Shown here: piece by piece, positions 33,501 through 40,892 of the stretch
How the letters are laid out: each line of letters opens with the position of its first letter
Position numbering within the stretch: position 1 is the first letter of the stretch
Source of the DNA: an uncultured Acetobacterium sp.
GTDB taxonomy: Bacteria; Bacillota; Clostridia; Eubacteriales; Eubacteriaceae
Assembly (NCBI RefSeq): GCF_963664135.1
Contig: NZ_OY760905.1
Location: 1,572,736 to 1,636,735, forward strand
Length of the DNA stretch: 64,000 nucleotides
Reading direction: 5' to 3'
Translations under genes and position numbers: made by a program
Notes under the pieces: generated by a model
What the model saw: the letters and a program-made list of their open reading frames with translations, nothing else
The model's database searches: none
What the model was told of the DNA's origin: nothing

Positions 33501-35715
33501 CGTAATCAGTAACAAAAACTGCTGAAAGATTGGCATTTTGAGTCACCGTATAGTTAAATGCCTGCGTTTTGCTGACTAACCGTCCGTTTTCATACCAACC
33601 CAGAAAATGAATGGTCGGATTAGCAATCGGGATTGCGGCATTAACGGCCACAACCGACCCATAACTAAAAATTCCGCTTGTCGGAGTAATGGTCACCTGG
33701 TTTGCTACGGCTGCCTGAGCATCCAGTTTGAAGTTCACCGAAAATGTCTTTAAAGCAAAGACCGCCGTGTAATTTCCCTGGGTTGCCGCGCTGGCCGTAA
33801 AGGTATATTGGGGATTGGTACTCACTGCCAAATTTGATCCGGCCTGTGTCCATCTGACAAAATTATAATTTGCTCCGGGTGTGGCTGACAAGGTGACTTG
33901 GGCACCATTAACAAAAGATCCGCCGCCCGTGGCAGTGCCGCCGCCATCCGGTGAGACCGTTACTGCGACCGGATACTCAATCGCCGAGAAATTGGCGGTG
34001 AGTGACATGTTCCCGGTGATGGCAAGATTATAACTGGCATTGGTTGAAATGCTGTTGCCGGAAGGATCGACCCAGCCATTAAAAACATAACCGTCTGCTG
34101 GAGTGGCCTGAATGGCTACCGTCTGACCGTAAATCAGATTGTTCGTCGTGTTGCTGCTGACCGTTCCGCCGGCGGATGGATTTGCTGTTAAACTCAATGT
34201 GTATTTGCTTTGGGTAAAGTTTGCAATCAACCGGGTGTTTTTAACCGGATTAAAGGAATAAGATGCCATGGTGCTTACCGTTTGGCCGGTGTCGCTGTCC
34301 ACCCATTTTGCAAATGTATAGCCAGCTCCTGGTGTAGCCAAAACCGTTGCTGTATCGCCATAAGCCACGGTCGCGGCCGAAGTGACCACAGCTGTTCCCG
34401 CTTGCGGCGGGTTGGTTGCTGTCGAAATGGTATAGGTTTGCGGGGTAAAGATCGCCGTATACTGACCAGCCGTTGACGTACTGGCGGAAAATGTATAACT
34501 GCTGCTGTTGCTGACTACGGCCTGAGTGGCCGCATTGATCCACTGTTTAAATTGATAACCAGTTGCCGGAGTGGCTGTCAGAGTGACCGCCGAACCCAGA
34601 TTGTAAAGACCATTCCCGGTTACGGTCCCACCTGCTGACGGACTTCCGGAAACCTGTATATTTGCCGCCGTCATCGTAAAGTTCGCGGTGTAGTTCGCAT
34701 TACCGCTAACCGTCATTTGATAGTTTGCTGCGGTGCTCACGGTATTGCCGTTGGCATCGGTCCACTTGCTGAACTGATAACCAGGATTGGGCGTGGCTGT
34801 GATGACATGCGTCGAGCCATATTCAAATGCTCCACCACCGGTGACGTTGCCATTGCCATCACTGGTGACCGTCAGTGTATAGGTTTGCGGCTGAAAAAAC
34901 AATTGGTATGTTCCCGATTGTGTAATGGGTACGCTGATCGGTCCTGAATATTGATACCAAATAGAATCATTTCCCCATGTAAAACTATAGCTGATGCAGG
35001 TATAACCCGGGGCCGGATAAGCACTTAAACTAACATTTTGGCCATAAGAATAAGTTCCTGACGTATTAGCCACCGTTCCTAATGCAGTGTTGGAACTTTC
35101 CACCGTGATCTGATAAGAGATATTATTAACTGAAACCAACAAATCGACATCATCATTTACAACAAAGGTTGCGGTTGATGTATTGTAAGCATATTGATAG
35201 TACGTCCCGTTATTAAACCCAGCCTCTATATATGCCACCGTAAAACCCGGGGCTGGCGTAACCGTCACGATAATCGTTGAACCCATCGGGTAGGCGCCAC
35301 TACCGGTTTGACCATTTTCGCCGCTGATTTCCATACTTCCAAAGATCGGGTTCATTCTATTGGTTACCTGTACCGATTTGACGAAATTTGCCTTATAAGT
35401 AACATTATTAGACACTGTGAAAAGATAGCTTGCCTCAGTGCTAACCGTATTGCCGTTTGCATCAGTCCATTTGCTAAACAAATAACCGGTGTTAGGGGTG
35501 GCTGTGATCGTTGCTATTGTGCCGGATGTATAGTTTCCTCCGCCGGCTACTGTCCCATTGCCACCGCTGACCACCGCCACACTGACAGTAGCTACTGCGG
35601 TTGTGACATTTTCAGAAATATTTGTCTCTTGGGCAAAAACCAATGCTTGGGGCAATATGGTATTTAATACCAATATCAATGAAAGAAATAGTGCCAGGTT
35701 TTTTAAAAATCTCAT
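27529..35715 (-). CDS. Giant secreted protein of about 33 InlB B-type repeats
   Basis: 2,728 residues. The start is the ATG at 35715 (GAGGAG upstream), giving a signal peptide MRFLKNLALFLSLILVLNT ending near AQA/FAQ. A longer opening to 35820 lacks these features. The mature protein is built from about 33 divergent repeats of 65-85 residues. Each ends in a variant of GY-x-F-x-x-W-x-D/N/E followed by S-x-x-x-Y-x-F and L-x-A-x-F, the pattern of InlB B-repeats (beta-grasp). Near residue 1,400 an Ala/Ile-rich hydrophobic stretch of about 30 residues is followed by an acidic region and a PDPDPDPD linker. The C-terminus ends HPGLPHRSTNR with no LPXTG, SLH or choline-binding motif. An adhesin or surface-layer role is family inference. 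Neighbours offer no clue. Confidence 0.88.
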   Translation of the reverse strand: MRFLKNLALFLSLILVLNTILPQALVFAQETNISENVTTAVATVSVAVVSGGNGTVAGGGNYTSGTIATITATPNTGYLFSKWTDANGNTVSTEASYLFTVSNNVTYKANFVKSVQVTNRMNPIFGSMEISGENGQTGSGAYPMGSTIIVTVTPAPGFTVAYIEAGFNNGTYYQYAYNTSTATFVVNDDVDLLVSVNNISYQITVESSNTALGTVANTSGTYSYGQNVSLSAYPAPGYTCISYSFTWGNDSIWYQYSGPISVPITQSGTYQLFFQPQTYTLTVTSDGNGNVTGGGAFEYGSTHVITATPNPGYQFSKWTDANGNTVSTAANYQMTVSGNANYTANFTMTAANIQVSGSPSAGGTVTGNGLYNLGSAVTLTATPATGYQFKQWINAATQAVVSNSSSYTFSASTSTAGQYTAIFTPQTYTISTATNPPQAGTAVVTSAATVAYGDTATVLATPGAGYTFAKWVDSDTGQTVSTMASYSFNPVKNTRLIANFTQSKYTLSLTANPSAGGTVSSNTTNNLIYGQTVAIQATPADGYVFNGWVDPSGNSISTNASYNLAITGNMSLTANFSAIEYPVAVTVSPDGGGTATGGGSFVNGAQVTLSATPGANYNFVRWTQAGSNLAVSTNPQYTFTASAATQGNYTAVFALKTFSVNFKLDAQAAVANQVTITPTSGIFSYGSVVAVNAAIPIANPTIHFLGWYENGRLVSKTQAFNYTVTQNANLSAVFVTDYGAIIYYGDPIAAQKSKVVIAPMNTTKTITAATSSFYDFAYWTDTAGNQYPQTTLDATVGPDWVESYVAHYIPKTFTVAVAGQTPGGTATTSLNSIQYGQEVTVTATPDTGYAFLNWTDSVTGTVLSTDASWTFEPSQNTSLQANFSQIVYTVGLNADPDGGGTVAWGDYPNAGPYYGTVITAIATPAQNYVFDGWINAQGICVSTDNSYDYTVIGNDTLTGQFHVSQNTITAIAEPANMGTVTGGGTFAYKTQQTLSAIPNTGFEFVNWTNNLDDTVVTTPEMVVNVSEDIMYTANFDVLKCPVTLSVIDPARSTYGTVELDVYQNGVLAPSGTIPNYGDKVVLTATTNPAVTNVIFKDYLDGAGALLSYNSVYTIDAMTQPMAIQYDFVQEYTVTVPVSAKWTDNYQRNLLPGVVPQVTQFPNQQVSGNFKDTITLNYGTVDANLVFDGWYTDEETPVLVSSEPSFSYQLLDSTPLVAKLHLKDIGIMVENAYVPNQAISGVDLNGGEVSGSGYRNVGESFNISSTVDTNYSFENWTQGGTTLSKKASFDYPVTGQPGIDATPIQANYSPNACYLTLNANPKGSGQAAPSGYYPYGTLVTISQGNQAGYVFSHFEDGNGNTLTSMTPNSKAGTLTLYMTGDTTVVAVYKESAGSEAKKIVEIIAAAATAAAIAAGIAAAIYFGGDELLADAALDTAEVALEDLGELAGGVVDHNPPDPDPDPDNPDDQTDILITATASPADAGTAIGGETYRVGEMAVLKATANPGWVFDSWTSEGAVVIDDPEAKSISFLVDEADEGSVLTAHFNQEFTITTSATPEIGGTVTPTKKVVSGETAIVTATPNEGYLFDGWYENEVQVSTEESYTLEAVATDHNLTAQFEAGFDVTLTADPVAMDTLVTFTGAGLSKTGEHTITATLLNTEVENYVFNGWYVNLTDLAPVSTEESYTFALTADTSYIASYSEQYTIITSATPEAGGTVTPTQQVTIGNDATVTATPNEGYVFDGWYEGEAQVSEDESYTLTAVAADHNLTAQFELGANVTLTADPTTMDTLVTFTGDGLAQTGEHTITATLDDADTDNYIFKGWFSALTDDVPASTSETYTFDLTADTSYIASYEENAFTVTAESEDAAQGTVTQTGTSPYKLSDSVTVSATSLKGYSFTNWTDENNAVVSQTADYTFDVTENTTVTANFEAEPSVTILVQCDYVEGGTVTSDDKDIPETGLVATNGESVTLKAEEKKDYEFEGWYENGKEVEKKDTYTFTAEKDRTLVAAFSHKGIMALAFPDPLEGGRVYKVYQTSETKDEFYMNAVPFNGYEFVGWYDIAGIKVCDTPEYDFVAYYSRVLFAKFKLEQFAVNVSITPDGGGTVSGAGTTDYGKAVTLTATPEAGYIFTGFMDATGNLLSSDAVYTFTLRAETDLTASFSPQTYTMTTTVNDPALGSVSNSGPDGVYPAGTAVSLQASPASGSQFVGWFENGQCVSQEPNYTFTATADRNLEADFSNEEFVLTLMADPVTGGTLSGEGGYNPTSDADQASISAVAFPGYSFTAWLDADTGEQVSTLSSDAITLTKDTNLTAVFTPNVYQVDVTVDDGGTATGAGYYNFGDTVNLSASANSGYTFAGWMMTDAQGTQSCISTDLDYTFTLNEDWINLAPITISATFKNTKGALIIPLAEEYLRGNIARGYHLDTIVGNQTTVEAIPGYGYEFTNWTDLKGNVISSDAVYTFTVTGDTVLIAHFKSNATVKLSVTEQSVLQGKAILVGDVIAGEKTVESGQYVMVYAVAYPGYQFLHWVNQNGLKVSNARSYLFRISEDTTLTAVFEKTTHDISANVDPKGAGYVTGQNTYAYGDTATLTAVPTQSGYIFGYWSDENGRIKGAISPVFKTTVNGSKTYTAHFVQGKYSITAKAVPEQGGTVSGGGSFGQEEAVTLTVTPNSGYQFDGWFVAGTSVSTDTSWSFDATESLAAEAHFSVIPLSDIKGPGNPHPGLPHRSTNR

Positions 35716-36067
35716 CTTTCTTTTCTCCTCTTTTTCTGATTTGATGATTGGTATAAATTGACAAATAAAACATTTTTTATGACACGATCGAGTCAAGACT
35801 ACGCGACATTGTGCAATCAATGGTTAACAGAATTTTTATACCCTTTATTAAATGCTGCAACCAATCCAGATAATGACCAAAAACTATATTTTTTATTTAA
35901 TCGGCAGAAGAATACATTACTTTAATCAAATCATGAATGCGCTGTCAATAAATTTGTCTTGAATAAATCGCATTTGACAATGAGATTGTGTCACGAGCAG
36001 ATCAAAAAAAATGCTCGAAGCCCCCTATAACTAAGGAGCTTCGAGCATTTTTTCTTTATCTACAGGT
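35716..36067. other. Intergenic region upstream of the giant gene
   Basis: About 350 bp without a convincing gene. It contains the AraC-gene terminator at 36004-36053 and AT-rich sequence presumably holding the promoter of the repeat-protein gene. No riboswitch or dyad was recognised. Confidence 0.5.
36004..36053 (-). terminator. Terminator of the AraC-type regulator gene
   Basis: ATGCTCGAAGC (36011-36021) and GCTTCGAGCAT (36038-36048) pair perfectly and are flanked by A- and T-runs, so the element could work in both directions. Confidence 0.9.
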
Positions 36068-36910
36068 CTATATAACAATTAATCGTTTGTTGTACTCTTT
36101 TTCTTTTAACGAATAAATATATTTGCCGGGCGTTGTATTCGTCAGTTCATAAAAATCTCGGATCATGTGAGATTGATCATAATAACCCAATTCAATGGAA
36201 AGCTGTGCCAGATTGGCATCAAAGCTGTTTTTGTCAAACTCATTTAAATTACTCAGCAAATGTTGAAAACGCATGAGTTTGCAAAATATTTTTGGCGGCA
36301 ACCCAAATTCTTCTGAAAATATTTTATTAATATATCGAACCGTATAACCAGCCTGTTCGGCCAATTCACTTATTTTAATCTGTCCAGCGGTCTCATTTAT
36401 TTTTTTTAGCATAAAGTTTTTTAAATCAAGAAACTTATCTGTTGTTTGGGCTTTCTGGTAGAACTTCATATACATCTTCATGAATTCCTGAATCTGATAG
36501 TTAAAATCTCTGCTCCCCGTAATTTTATCGAATAGCTCTTTATCTTGGATCACTTCCAGAAACGGAATTTCATTTTCGATGAAATCTGACATTGCTGCAT
36601 TTTTTAGATTTAAGGACAGACCTGGTAAAAATCGGATTCCAAAATAATAATTGCGTTCATTTTTGACAATTTTCGGGTGCAAAACCGTTCCACATACACT
36701 TGCATATGGTTTTTTATCGTCACAACAGAAGAGCATATCGATACATCCGTCAGGAACTGCAATTACAGAATTTCCAATCACATCATTGTTAAAACAGTAA
36801 AAATGAGAAATGCCATAGTTCATTACCACTGCCTTATAATAACGGGAGGTCGCCATCACAAAATAAGGTTGTTTGGGACTGACAATTAGTTTGTTTTGAT
36901 TTGAGTTCAT
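36068..36910 (-). CDS. AraC-family regulator with DUF6597-type sensor domain
   Basis: 280 residues. The N-terminal half carries the PDGCIDMLF motif (about 60) that marks DUF6597-type AraC proteins. The C-terminal half has two HTH motifs: ISELAEQAGYTVRYINKIF and, in the second, LAQLSIELGYYDQSHMIRDF. I prefer the ATG at 36910 (GGAG about nine bases upstream) to the in-frame ATG at 36949, which lacks a ribosome site. It lies about 120 bp downstream of the RidA gene on the same strand and has its own terminator. It may control the amine-oxidation cluster, but no operator has been identified. Confidence 0.85.
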   Translation of the reverse strand: MNSNQNKLIVSPKQPYFVMATSRYYKAVVMNYGISHFYCFNNDVIGNSVIAVPDGCIDMLFCCDDKKPYASVCGTVLHPKIVKNERNYYFGIRFLPGLSLNLKNAAMSDFIENEIPFLEVIQDKELFDKITGSRDFNYQIQEFMKMYMKFYQKAQTTDKFLDLKNFMLKKINETAGQIKISELAEQAGYTVRYINKIFSEEFGLPPKIFCKLMRFQHLLSNLNEFDKNSFDANLAQLSIELGYYDQSHMIRDFYELTNTTPGKYIYSLKEKEYNKRLIVI

Positions 36911-37030
36911 TCGTTTTCTCCATACACTTATTTCTGGATGTTTCAGCATAGGTGTATTATAACATATGAATATTCTATAATAATAGCTGTTTTTCAGCGT
37001 TTATTACTTTTATCAGTCCCTTCTAATTTC

Positions 37031-37441
37031 TTAATCTGCTACTAAAGTCGTTCCGATCACTGCGTCTGTTTCAATTTCTACCAATTGGGTGGGCCGATTG
37101 AGCATCGTTGTTCCCACCATGGTAAACAACGGTTTTATCGGTTTGAAAATCTCAGTATAGGCTTTGGCAATCTCTGGCCCATATTTCATATCTGTCGTGT
37201 AGATTTTTATCCGGATGACGTCTTCTTTTTTGGCACCAGCTTTTTCAAGCAAATCGACATGTTTTTCTAGCACATACTTTGTTTGGGCATAGGGATCATC
37301 TTCGCCATAAACGGAGCCATCCGGCAAAACCGAGGTGGTCCCCCCAAGATAAATAAACGGTCCGACTTTAACCATTCGGGAATAGCCAGCCTTTTCTTCC
37401 AACGGTGCGCCGGATGAATAATTTGTTCGTAATAAATCCAT
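37031..37441 (-). CDS. RidA/YjgF-family protein (imine deaminase type)
   Basis: 136 residues of the RidA family, which hydrolyses reactive enamine/imine intermediates to ketones and ammonia. Visible: GPFIYLGGTTSVLPDG, the AQTKYVLEKH helix and the ETDAVIG C-terminus (final E/D instead of the classical IECIA). The conserved Arg of catalytic RidA (near 105) is not clearly placed; the segment reads TMLNRPTQLVEIE, where R could fill that role. The ATG at 37441 has AAGGAG upstream. It is 10 bp after the flavoenzyme gene at 37452, pointing to a role in disposing of the imine that the oxidase makes. Confidence 0.88.
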   Translation of the reverse strand: MDLLRTNYSSGAPLEEKAGYSRMVKVGPFIYLGGTTSVLPDGSVYGEDDPYAQTKYVLEKHVDLLEKAGAKKEDVIRIKIYTTDMKYGPEIAKAYTEIFKPIKPLFTMVGTTMLNRPTQLVEIETDAVIGTTLVAD

Positions 37442-37451
37442 TTGTTTCTCC

Positions 37452-38579
37452 TTAAATCTTCGCTTTAAATCGGTCATATCGGAAGGCACTCAGATCCAGG
37501 GTTGTTTTTCCCGCGGTAGCCATTTCCGCCAAAAGCATCCCGACAGTTGGTGAGATCCCAAAGCCGTGACCAGAGAAGGCCGCTGCCAGAATGAGTCCCG
37601 GCACCTCTTCCACCGGACTGATCACCGGTACCATGTCGGCACAGACATCCATCCAGCCGGCCCAGGTTCTGACAATCTTGGCATCCTCCAGAATCGGGAA
37701 GTATTTCATAATCCCGCGACAGATACAAGGCGCCGTAATACTTGAGGTCGTTGGGGTACCATTATCTTTATTCACGCCTTCAAACCCTGATGATCCGCCA
37801 AATACGAACGAGCCATGGGTACTCTGGTGTCCGTAAAAGTCAGCGGCCGCGGTTCCCAGCATCTGATAAAACATCGGTGGCTGCGCTTCGGTTACCAGTA
37901 CTTCCAGCAGTGCCTGGGTCATCGGAATATCAATTCCCAGTTGTGAGGCCAGTTCCCGGCTTTCATAGCCAGCGGCGAGGATAATGGTTTCGCCTTCATA
38001 AACACCATTCTCGGTGACGACCTGTCTTGCTTTTCCACGGATCTTGCGGATTTCAACCACGCCCTCACCGGTAATGAATTGGACCCCCAATTGACGGGCT
38101 TTGCGATAATAAGCCAGGGTCGTTAATAAGGGATTGGCATGACCGTCGGTGGGACACCAACTGGCACCGGTTACCTCTTCGGAAAGATAGGGACAGATCG
38201 CGCGCGCTTCATCCCCAGTAATCATTTTTACGTCTAAACCACAATCAACGGCATTTTTGGTCAGACCAGTCAGGACATTGAGATGGGCATCTGTTTTTCC
38301 TAAACGCAAATTGCCTTCCTGATAATACTCCACATCCATTTCCAGTTCTTCGGATAAGGTTGGCCAGATGTTTTTAATACCATACATTGCCAGTGGGAGT
38401 TCGCGTTTATCCCGGCCGGACTGTCTGACACCGCCACCGTTTCGTGATGAGCCGCCGTCTCCGATACTCTCGCTTTTTTCCAGGACAATAACAGAACAGC
38501 CTTTTTTAGCAAGATAATATGCTGCAGCATTTCCAATGACGCCGCTGCCAATAATAATTACGTCTGCATTATTTTTCAT
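37452..38579 (-). CDS. FAD-dependent amine/amino-acid dehydrogenase, DAO family (catalytic beta-type subunit)
   Basis: 375 residues of the DadA/sarcosine-oxidase-beta type (PF01266). The FAD motif GSGVIGNAAAYYLAKKG is at about 12-28 and SSRNGGGVRQ at about 44-53. A C-terminal AAAFSGHGFGISPTVG, near residues 333-348, is the second flavin-contact motif. Relatives are the catalytic subunits of heteromeric D-hydroxyproline dehydrogenase, opine oxidase (OoxB) and hydrogen cyanide synthase (HcnC). Its operon partners supply the FAD/Fe-S alpha subunit, a BFD [2Fe-2S] protein and a ferredoxin-like subunit. The substrate is unknown, but a secondary amine or imino acid is likely. Confidence 0.87.
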   Translation of the reverse strand: MKNNADVIIIGSGVIGNAAAYYLAKKGCSVIVLEKSESIGDGGSSRNGGGVRQSGRDKRELPLAMYGIKNIWPTLSEELEMDVEYYQEGNLRLGKTDAHLNVLTGLTKNAVDCGLDVKMITGDEARAICPYLSEEVTGASWCPTDGHANPLLTTLAYYRKARQLGVQFITGEGVVEIRKIRGKARQVVTENGVYEGETIILAAGYESRELASQLGIDIPMTQALLEVLVTEAQPPMFYQMLGTAAADFYGHQSTHGSFVFGGSSGFEGVNKDNGTPTTSSITAPCICRGIMKYFPILEDAKIVRTWAGWMDVCADMVPVISPVEEVPGLILAAAFSGHGFGISPTVGMLLAEMATAGKTTLDLSAFRYDRFKAKI

Positions 38580-38605
38580 GTTATTTTCCTCATCTTATTT
38601 CATTT

Positions 38606-38923
38606 CTATCGTTCATTGGCTAAAACCTTCATTTCGATGGGCCGCATCGGTGCCCGAGACATGGCTGGTTCTAAATCCAATGGGGAAACCCCCAATTCTC
38701 TGGCCACAATTCCCTTGATCAGACGTCCGCAGGTTTGACCCTGACATAGGCCCATACTGGTTCTCAGGTAACGTCTGATTTCAGTAATGGTAAACATTCC
38801 GTCATGAACCGCTCTTCTTATTTCGCCTTTTGTGATTTCCTCACATCGGCAAATGATCATTTCATCATCTGCGCCAGGAATATAATCACCAATATCACGT
38901 GATCGATCATTGATTTTGCTCAT
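38606..38923 (-). CDS. BFD-like [2Fe-2S] subunit
   Basis: 105 residues containing a bacterioferredoxin-associated-ferredoxin-type [2Fe-2S] domain: CRCEE near residue 25 and CQGQTC near residue 60 supply four cysteines. In OoxA/HcnB-type proteins this domain is usually the C-terminal end of the FAD alpha subunit; here it is a separate gene directly behind that subunit (three-base gap). The ATG has GGAGG upstream. It would relay electrons between the two flavins. Confidence 0.88.
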   Translation of the reverse strand: MSKINDRSRDIGDYIPGADDEMIICRCEEITKGEIRRAVHDGMFTITEIRRYLRTSMGLCQGQTCGRLIKGIVARELGVSPLDLEPAMSRAPMRPIEMKVLANER

Positions 38924-38926
38924 TGT

Positions 38927-40513
38927 CTACACCTCCTGCACGTATTTGAAAAATCGGGCCTTCATTCCCATTTCGAGGGGAACCTTCATGGTCAACAAGC
39001 TGGTCCGGTCAAATGCACGTACATTTTTAATTTCCACAATTTCTGCCGGACAGATTTCTGCGCCGCTACGATCCAGAGCAATTCCTTTGGTTCCTTTTTC
39101 TGGCAGCGGTAAAAACTCATACGGAATAGTCACGGCTGTCGTGCCATCCTCGGCATTTTCATTAACCAGAAAGATCGACTGCCCAGAACAGGCGGCCACA
39201 CACATGCCACAGCCGGAACAACTGGCGGTTTCATCGACCACTGGCAGGGATGTAATTTTCTCGCCGATGGTAATACATTTTTTAGCACAGGCATCCTGAC
39301 AGGGATTGCAGGGAATATTCTGAGCGCATTCAATCACCGGATGAATCCCACTCGATTGGGTCACTCCCGGATAGGTCAATACTTCCTCATCCGTGAGATA
39401 GCCTTTTGTCAGCAGATTACTGGAAACCAGATAGCCTTCTTCGGTCTTTTTAACTTCTTTTCCCTTATTTTCCGGACTGAACATGCCTTCTCGGAGACTT
39501 AACAAGGCACGTTCCAGTTCCTGGGATTTTTCTTTCAGTTCCAGCGCATCAATGAAACCCAGTCGATGCGCTGCAGCAACGCCAGCAATCCGACCTTCGA
39601 TCATCGCCGAGCTGGCTTCTTCGATTCCGGAAACATCGCCGGCTACGAAAAGACCGGGGATGGATGTTTCGCCATAGCTGTTGCAAGTTGGCACATAGCC
39701 ACCCTTGGACGGGTTTTCTGCCATTTCACAACCGGCCATTTTAAGTAACTGAGCCATTGGGGATAACCCCACTGCCAGACAGATGGTGTCCACCTCAAAT
39801 TCTTTCTCTGATCCCGGAACGACATTCCAGTTGGCATCCACCTGACCGATTGTCACACCGGTTACATAATCTGATCCATGGGCTTTGATAATGGTGTGAG
39901 ACAAATAATAAGGAACCCCACAGCGTGCCACCTTGGCAGCATGAACGCCGTAGCCCCCAATTCGGGGGGCTGCATCCACCAGTGCCACTACTTCACAACC
40001 AGACTGCATTAACTGATAACTGACCACCAGACCCACGTTGCCGGTGCCCAGCATCAACACCTTTTTTCCCGGTCGGATACGATGGAGATTCATCATGGTT
40101 TGGGCTGCCCCTGCACCAATGACCCCCGGCAATGTCCAACCATCAAAGGTAATCATATTTTCCGAGGCACCGGTTGCCACAATAATGGCATCGCCCTTGA
40201 AATGGTTCACTTCACCGTTTAGCTGAACCACAACTTCCTTGTCGAGGTATAACCCCACGACTGCCGCATTCAACACAACTTCTACGCCAGCCGTTTCGGC
40301 TTCACCAAGCAGATCTTCGCCGATTTTAAACCCACGTATTTTCGCTTTATGTTCTTTTGAACCAAAAAATTTATGGATCTGCTTGAATAATTGTCCTCCG
40401 GGCTTGGCATTTTCATCAAATACAATTACCTTGAGTCCTCTTTTTGCCGCTTCTATGGCAGCGGATAGCCCTGCCGGACCTGCTCCGACTACTATTACAT
40501 CATATCTTTTCAT
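38927..40513 (-). CDS. FAD/NAD(P)-binding oxidoreductase subunit with two [4Fe-4S] motifs (alpha-type subunit)
   Basis: 528 residues. It starts with the dinucleotide fold MKRYDVIVVGAGPAGLSAA; a second nucleotide-binding motif LGTGNVGLVVSYQL lies near 155. After a pyridine-nucleotide-disulfide-reductase-type core there is a C-terminal ferredoxin region with CNPCQDACAKKC and CSGCGMCVAAC, eight cysteines for two [4Fe-4S] clusters. The start is the ATG at 40513 with AAGGA upstream; a longer opening to 40579 overlaps the previous gene. Homologues are the OoxA/HcnB/D-hydroxyproline dehydrogenase alpha subunits, which lack this bacterial-type 2[4Fe-4S] region as far as I recall. That would suit electron delivery to ferredoxin in an anaerobe. 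Confidence 0.87.
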   Translation of the reverse strand: MKRYDVIVVGAGPAGLSAAIEAAKRGLKVIVFDENAKPGGQLFKQIHKFFGSKEHKAKIRGFKIGEDLLGEAETAGVEVVLNAAVVGLYLDKEVVVQLNGEVNHFKGDAIIVATGASENMITFDGWTLPGVIGAGAAQTMMNLHRIRPGKKVLMLGTGNVGLVVSYQLMQSGCEVVALVDAAPRIGGYGVHAAKVARCGVPYYLSHTIIKAHGSDYVTGVTIGQVDANWNVVPGSEKEFEVDTICLAVGLSPMAQLLKMAGCEMAENPSKGGYVPTCNSYGETSIPGLFVAGDVSGIEEASSAMIEGRIAGVAAAHRLGFIDALELKEKSQELERALLSLREGMFSPENKGKEVKKTEEGYLVSSNLLTKGYLTDEEVLTYPGVTQSSGIHPVIECAQNIPCNPCQDACAKKCITIGEKITSLPVVDETASCSGCGMCVAACSGQSIFLVNENAEDGTTAVTIPYEFLPLPEKGTKGIALDRSGAEICPAEIVEIKNVRAFDRTSLLTMKVPLEMGMKARFFKYVQEV

Positions 40514-40556
40514 AACACTACCAATCCTTTTTATTGTCCTCAAAGCGTGTCTATTC

Positions 40557-40865
40557 CTACTGCTTTGCCAAAACCCCATCCTGAGTTTGAACCGTCATTC
40601 CTTCTACCAGGGGCGTAACACAGGTTCGCACATTGGGCTTGCCATCAACCACCATGACACAGTCGGTACAGCGTCCGATGGCACAAAATATGCCCCGTGG
40701 CGAATTTCCTTTGTGGGTATGACGATGAACCATCACCCCGGCTACTCGCAATGCCGCGGCAATGGGTTCTGCTTCATAGCCTTCCACTGGTTTTCCATCG
40801 AAGTAAAATGTGACCAAGCGGCCTTTATTACTTTCACCCAAAATCGGGTGTTCTGTGATTCGCAT
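40557..40865 (-). CDS. [2Fe-2S] ferredoxin-like subunit (HcnA/OoxC type)
   Basis: 102 residues of the Fer2_4 family. The cysteine pattern CAIGRCTDC (near 60-68) with a further cysteine in VRTCVTP (near 81) binds a plant-type [2Fe-2S] cluster. A VTFYFDGKPVEGYEAEPIAAAL N-terminal beta-grasp precedes it. It is the small subunit in heteromeric sarcosine/hydroxyproline/opine dehydrogenases. It is encoded 27 bp after the ornithine-cyclodeaminase-family gene and 43 bp before the alpha subunit. Confidence 0.88.
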   Translation of the reverse strand: MRITEHPILGESNKGRLVTFYFDGKPVEGYEAEPIAAALRVAGVMVHRHTHKGNSPRGIFCAIGRCTDCVMVVDGKPNVRTCVTPLVEGMTVQTQDGVLAKQ

Positions 40866-40892
40866 TTTTATTCTCCTTTCGGTACAAACATC

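Noticed and set aside
27529-35715. CRISPR-like or satellite DNA repeats
   Set aside because: The periodicity is at protein level in one long open frame with variable spacing and diverged nucleotide sequence.
35716-35820. Extended start of the giant repeat protein
   Set aside because: The added residues do not resemble a signal sequence; the ATG at 35715 has a ribosome site and begins a good signal peptide.
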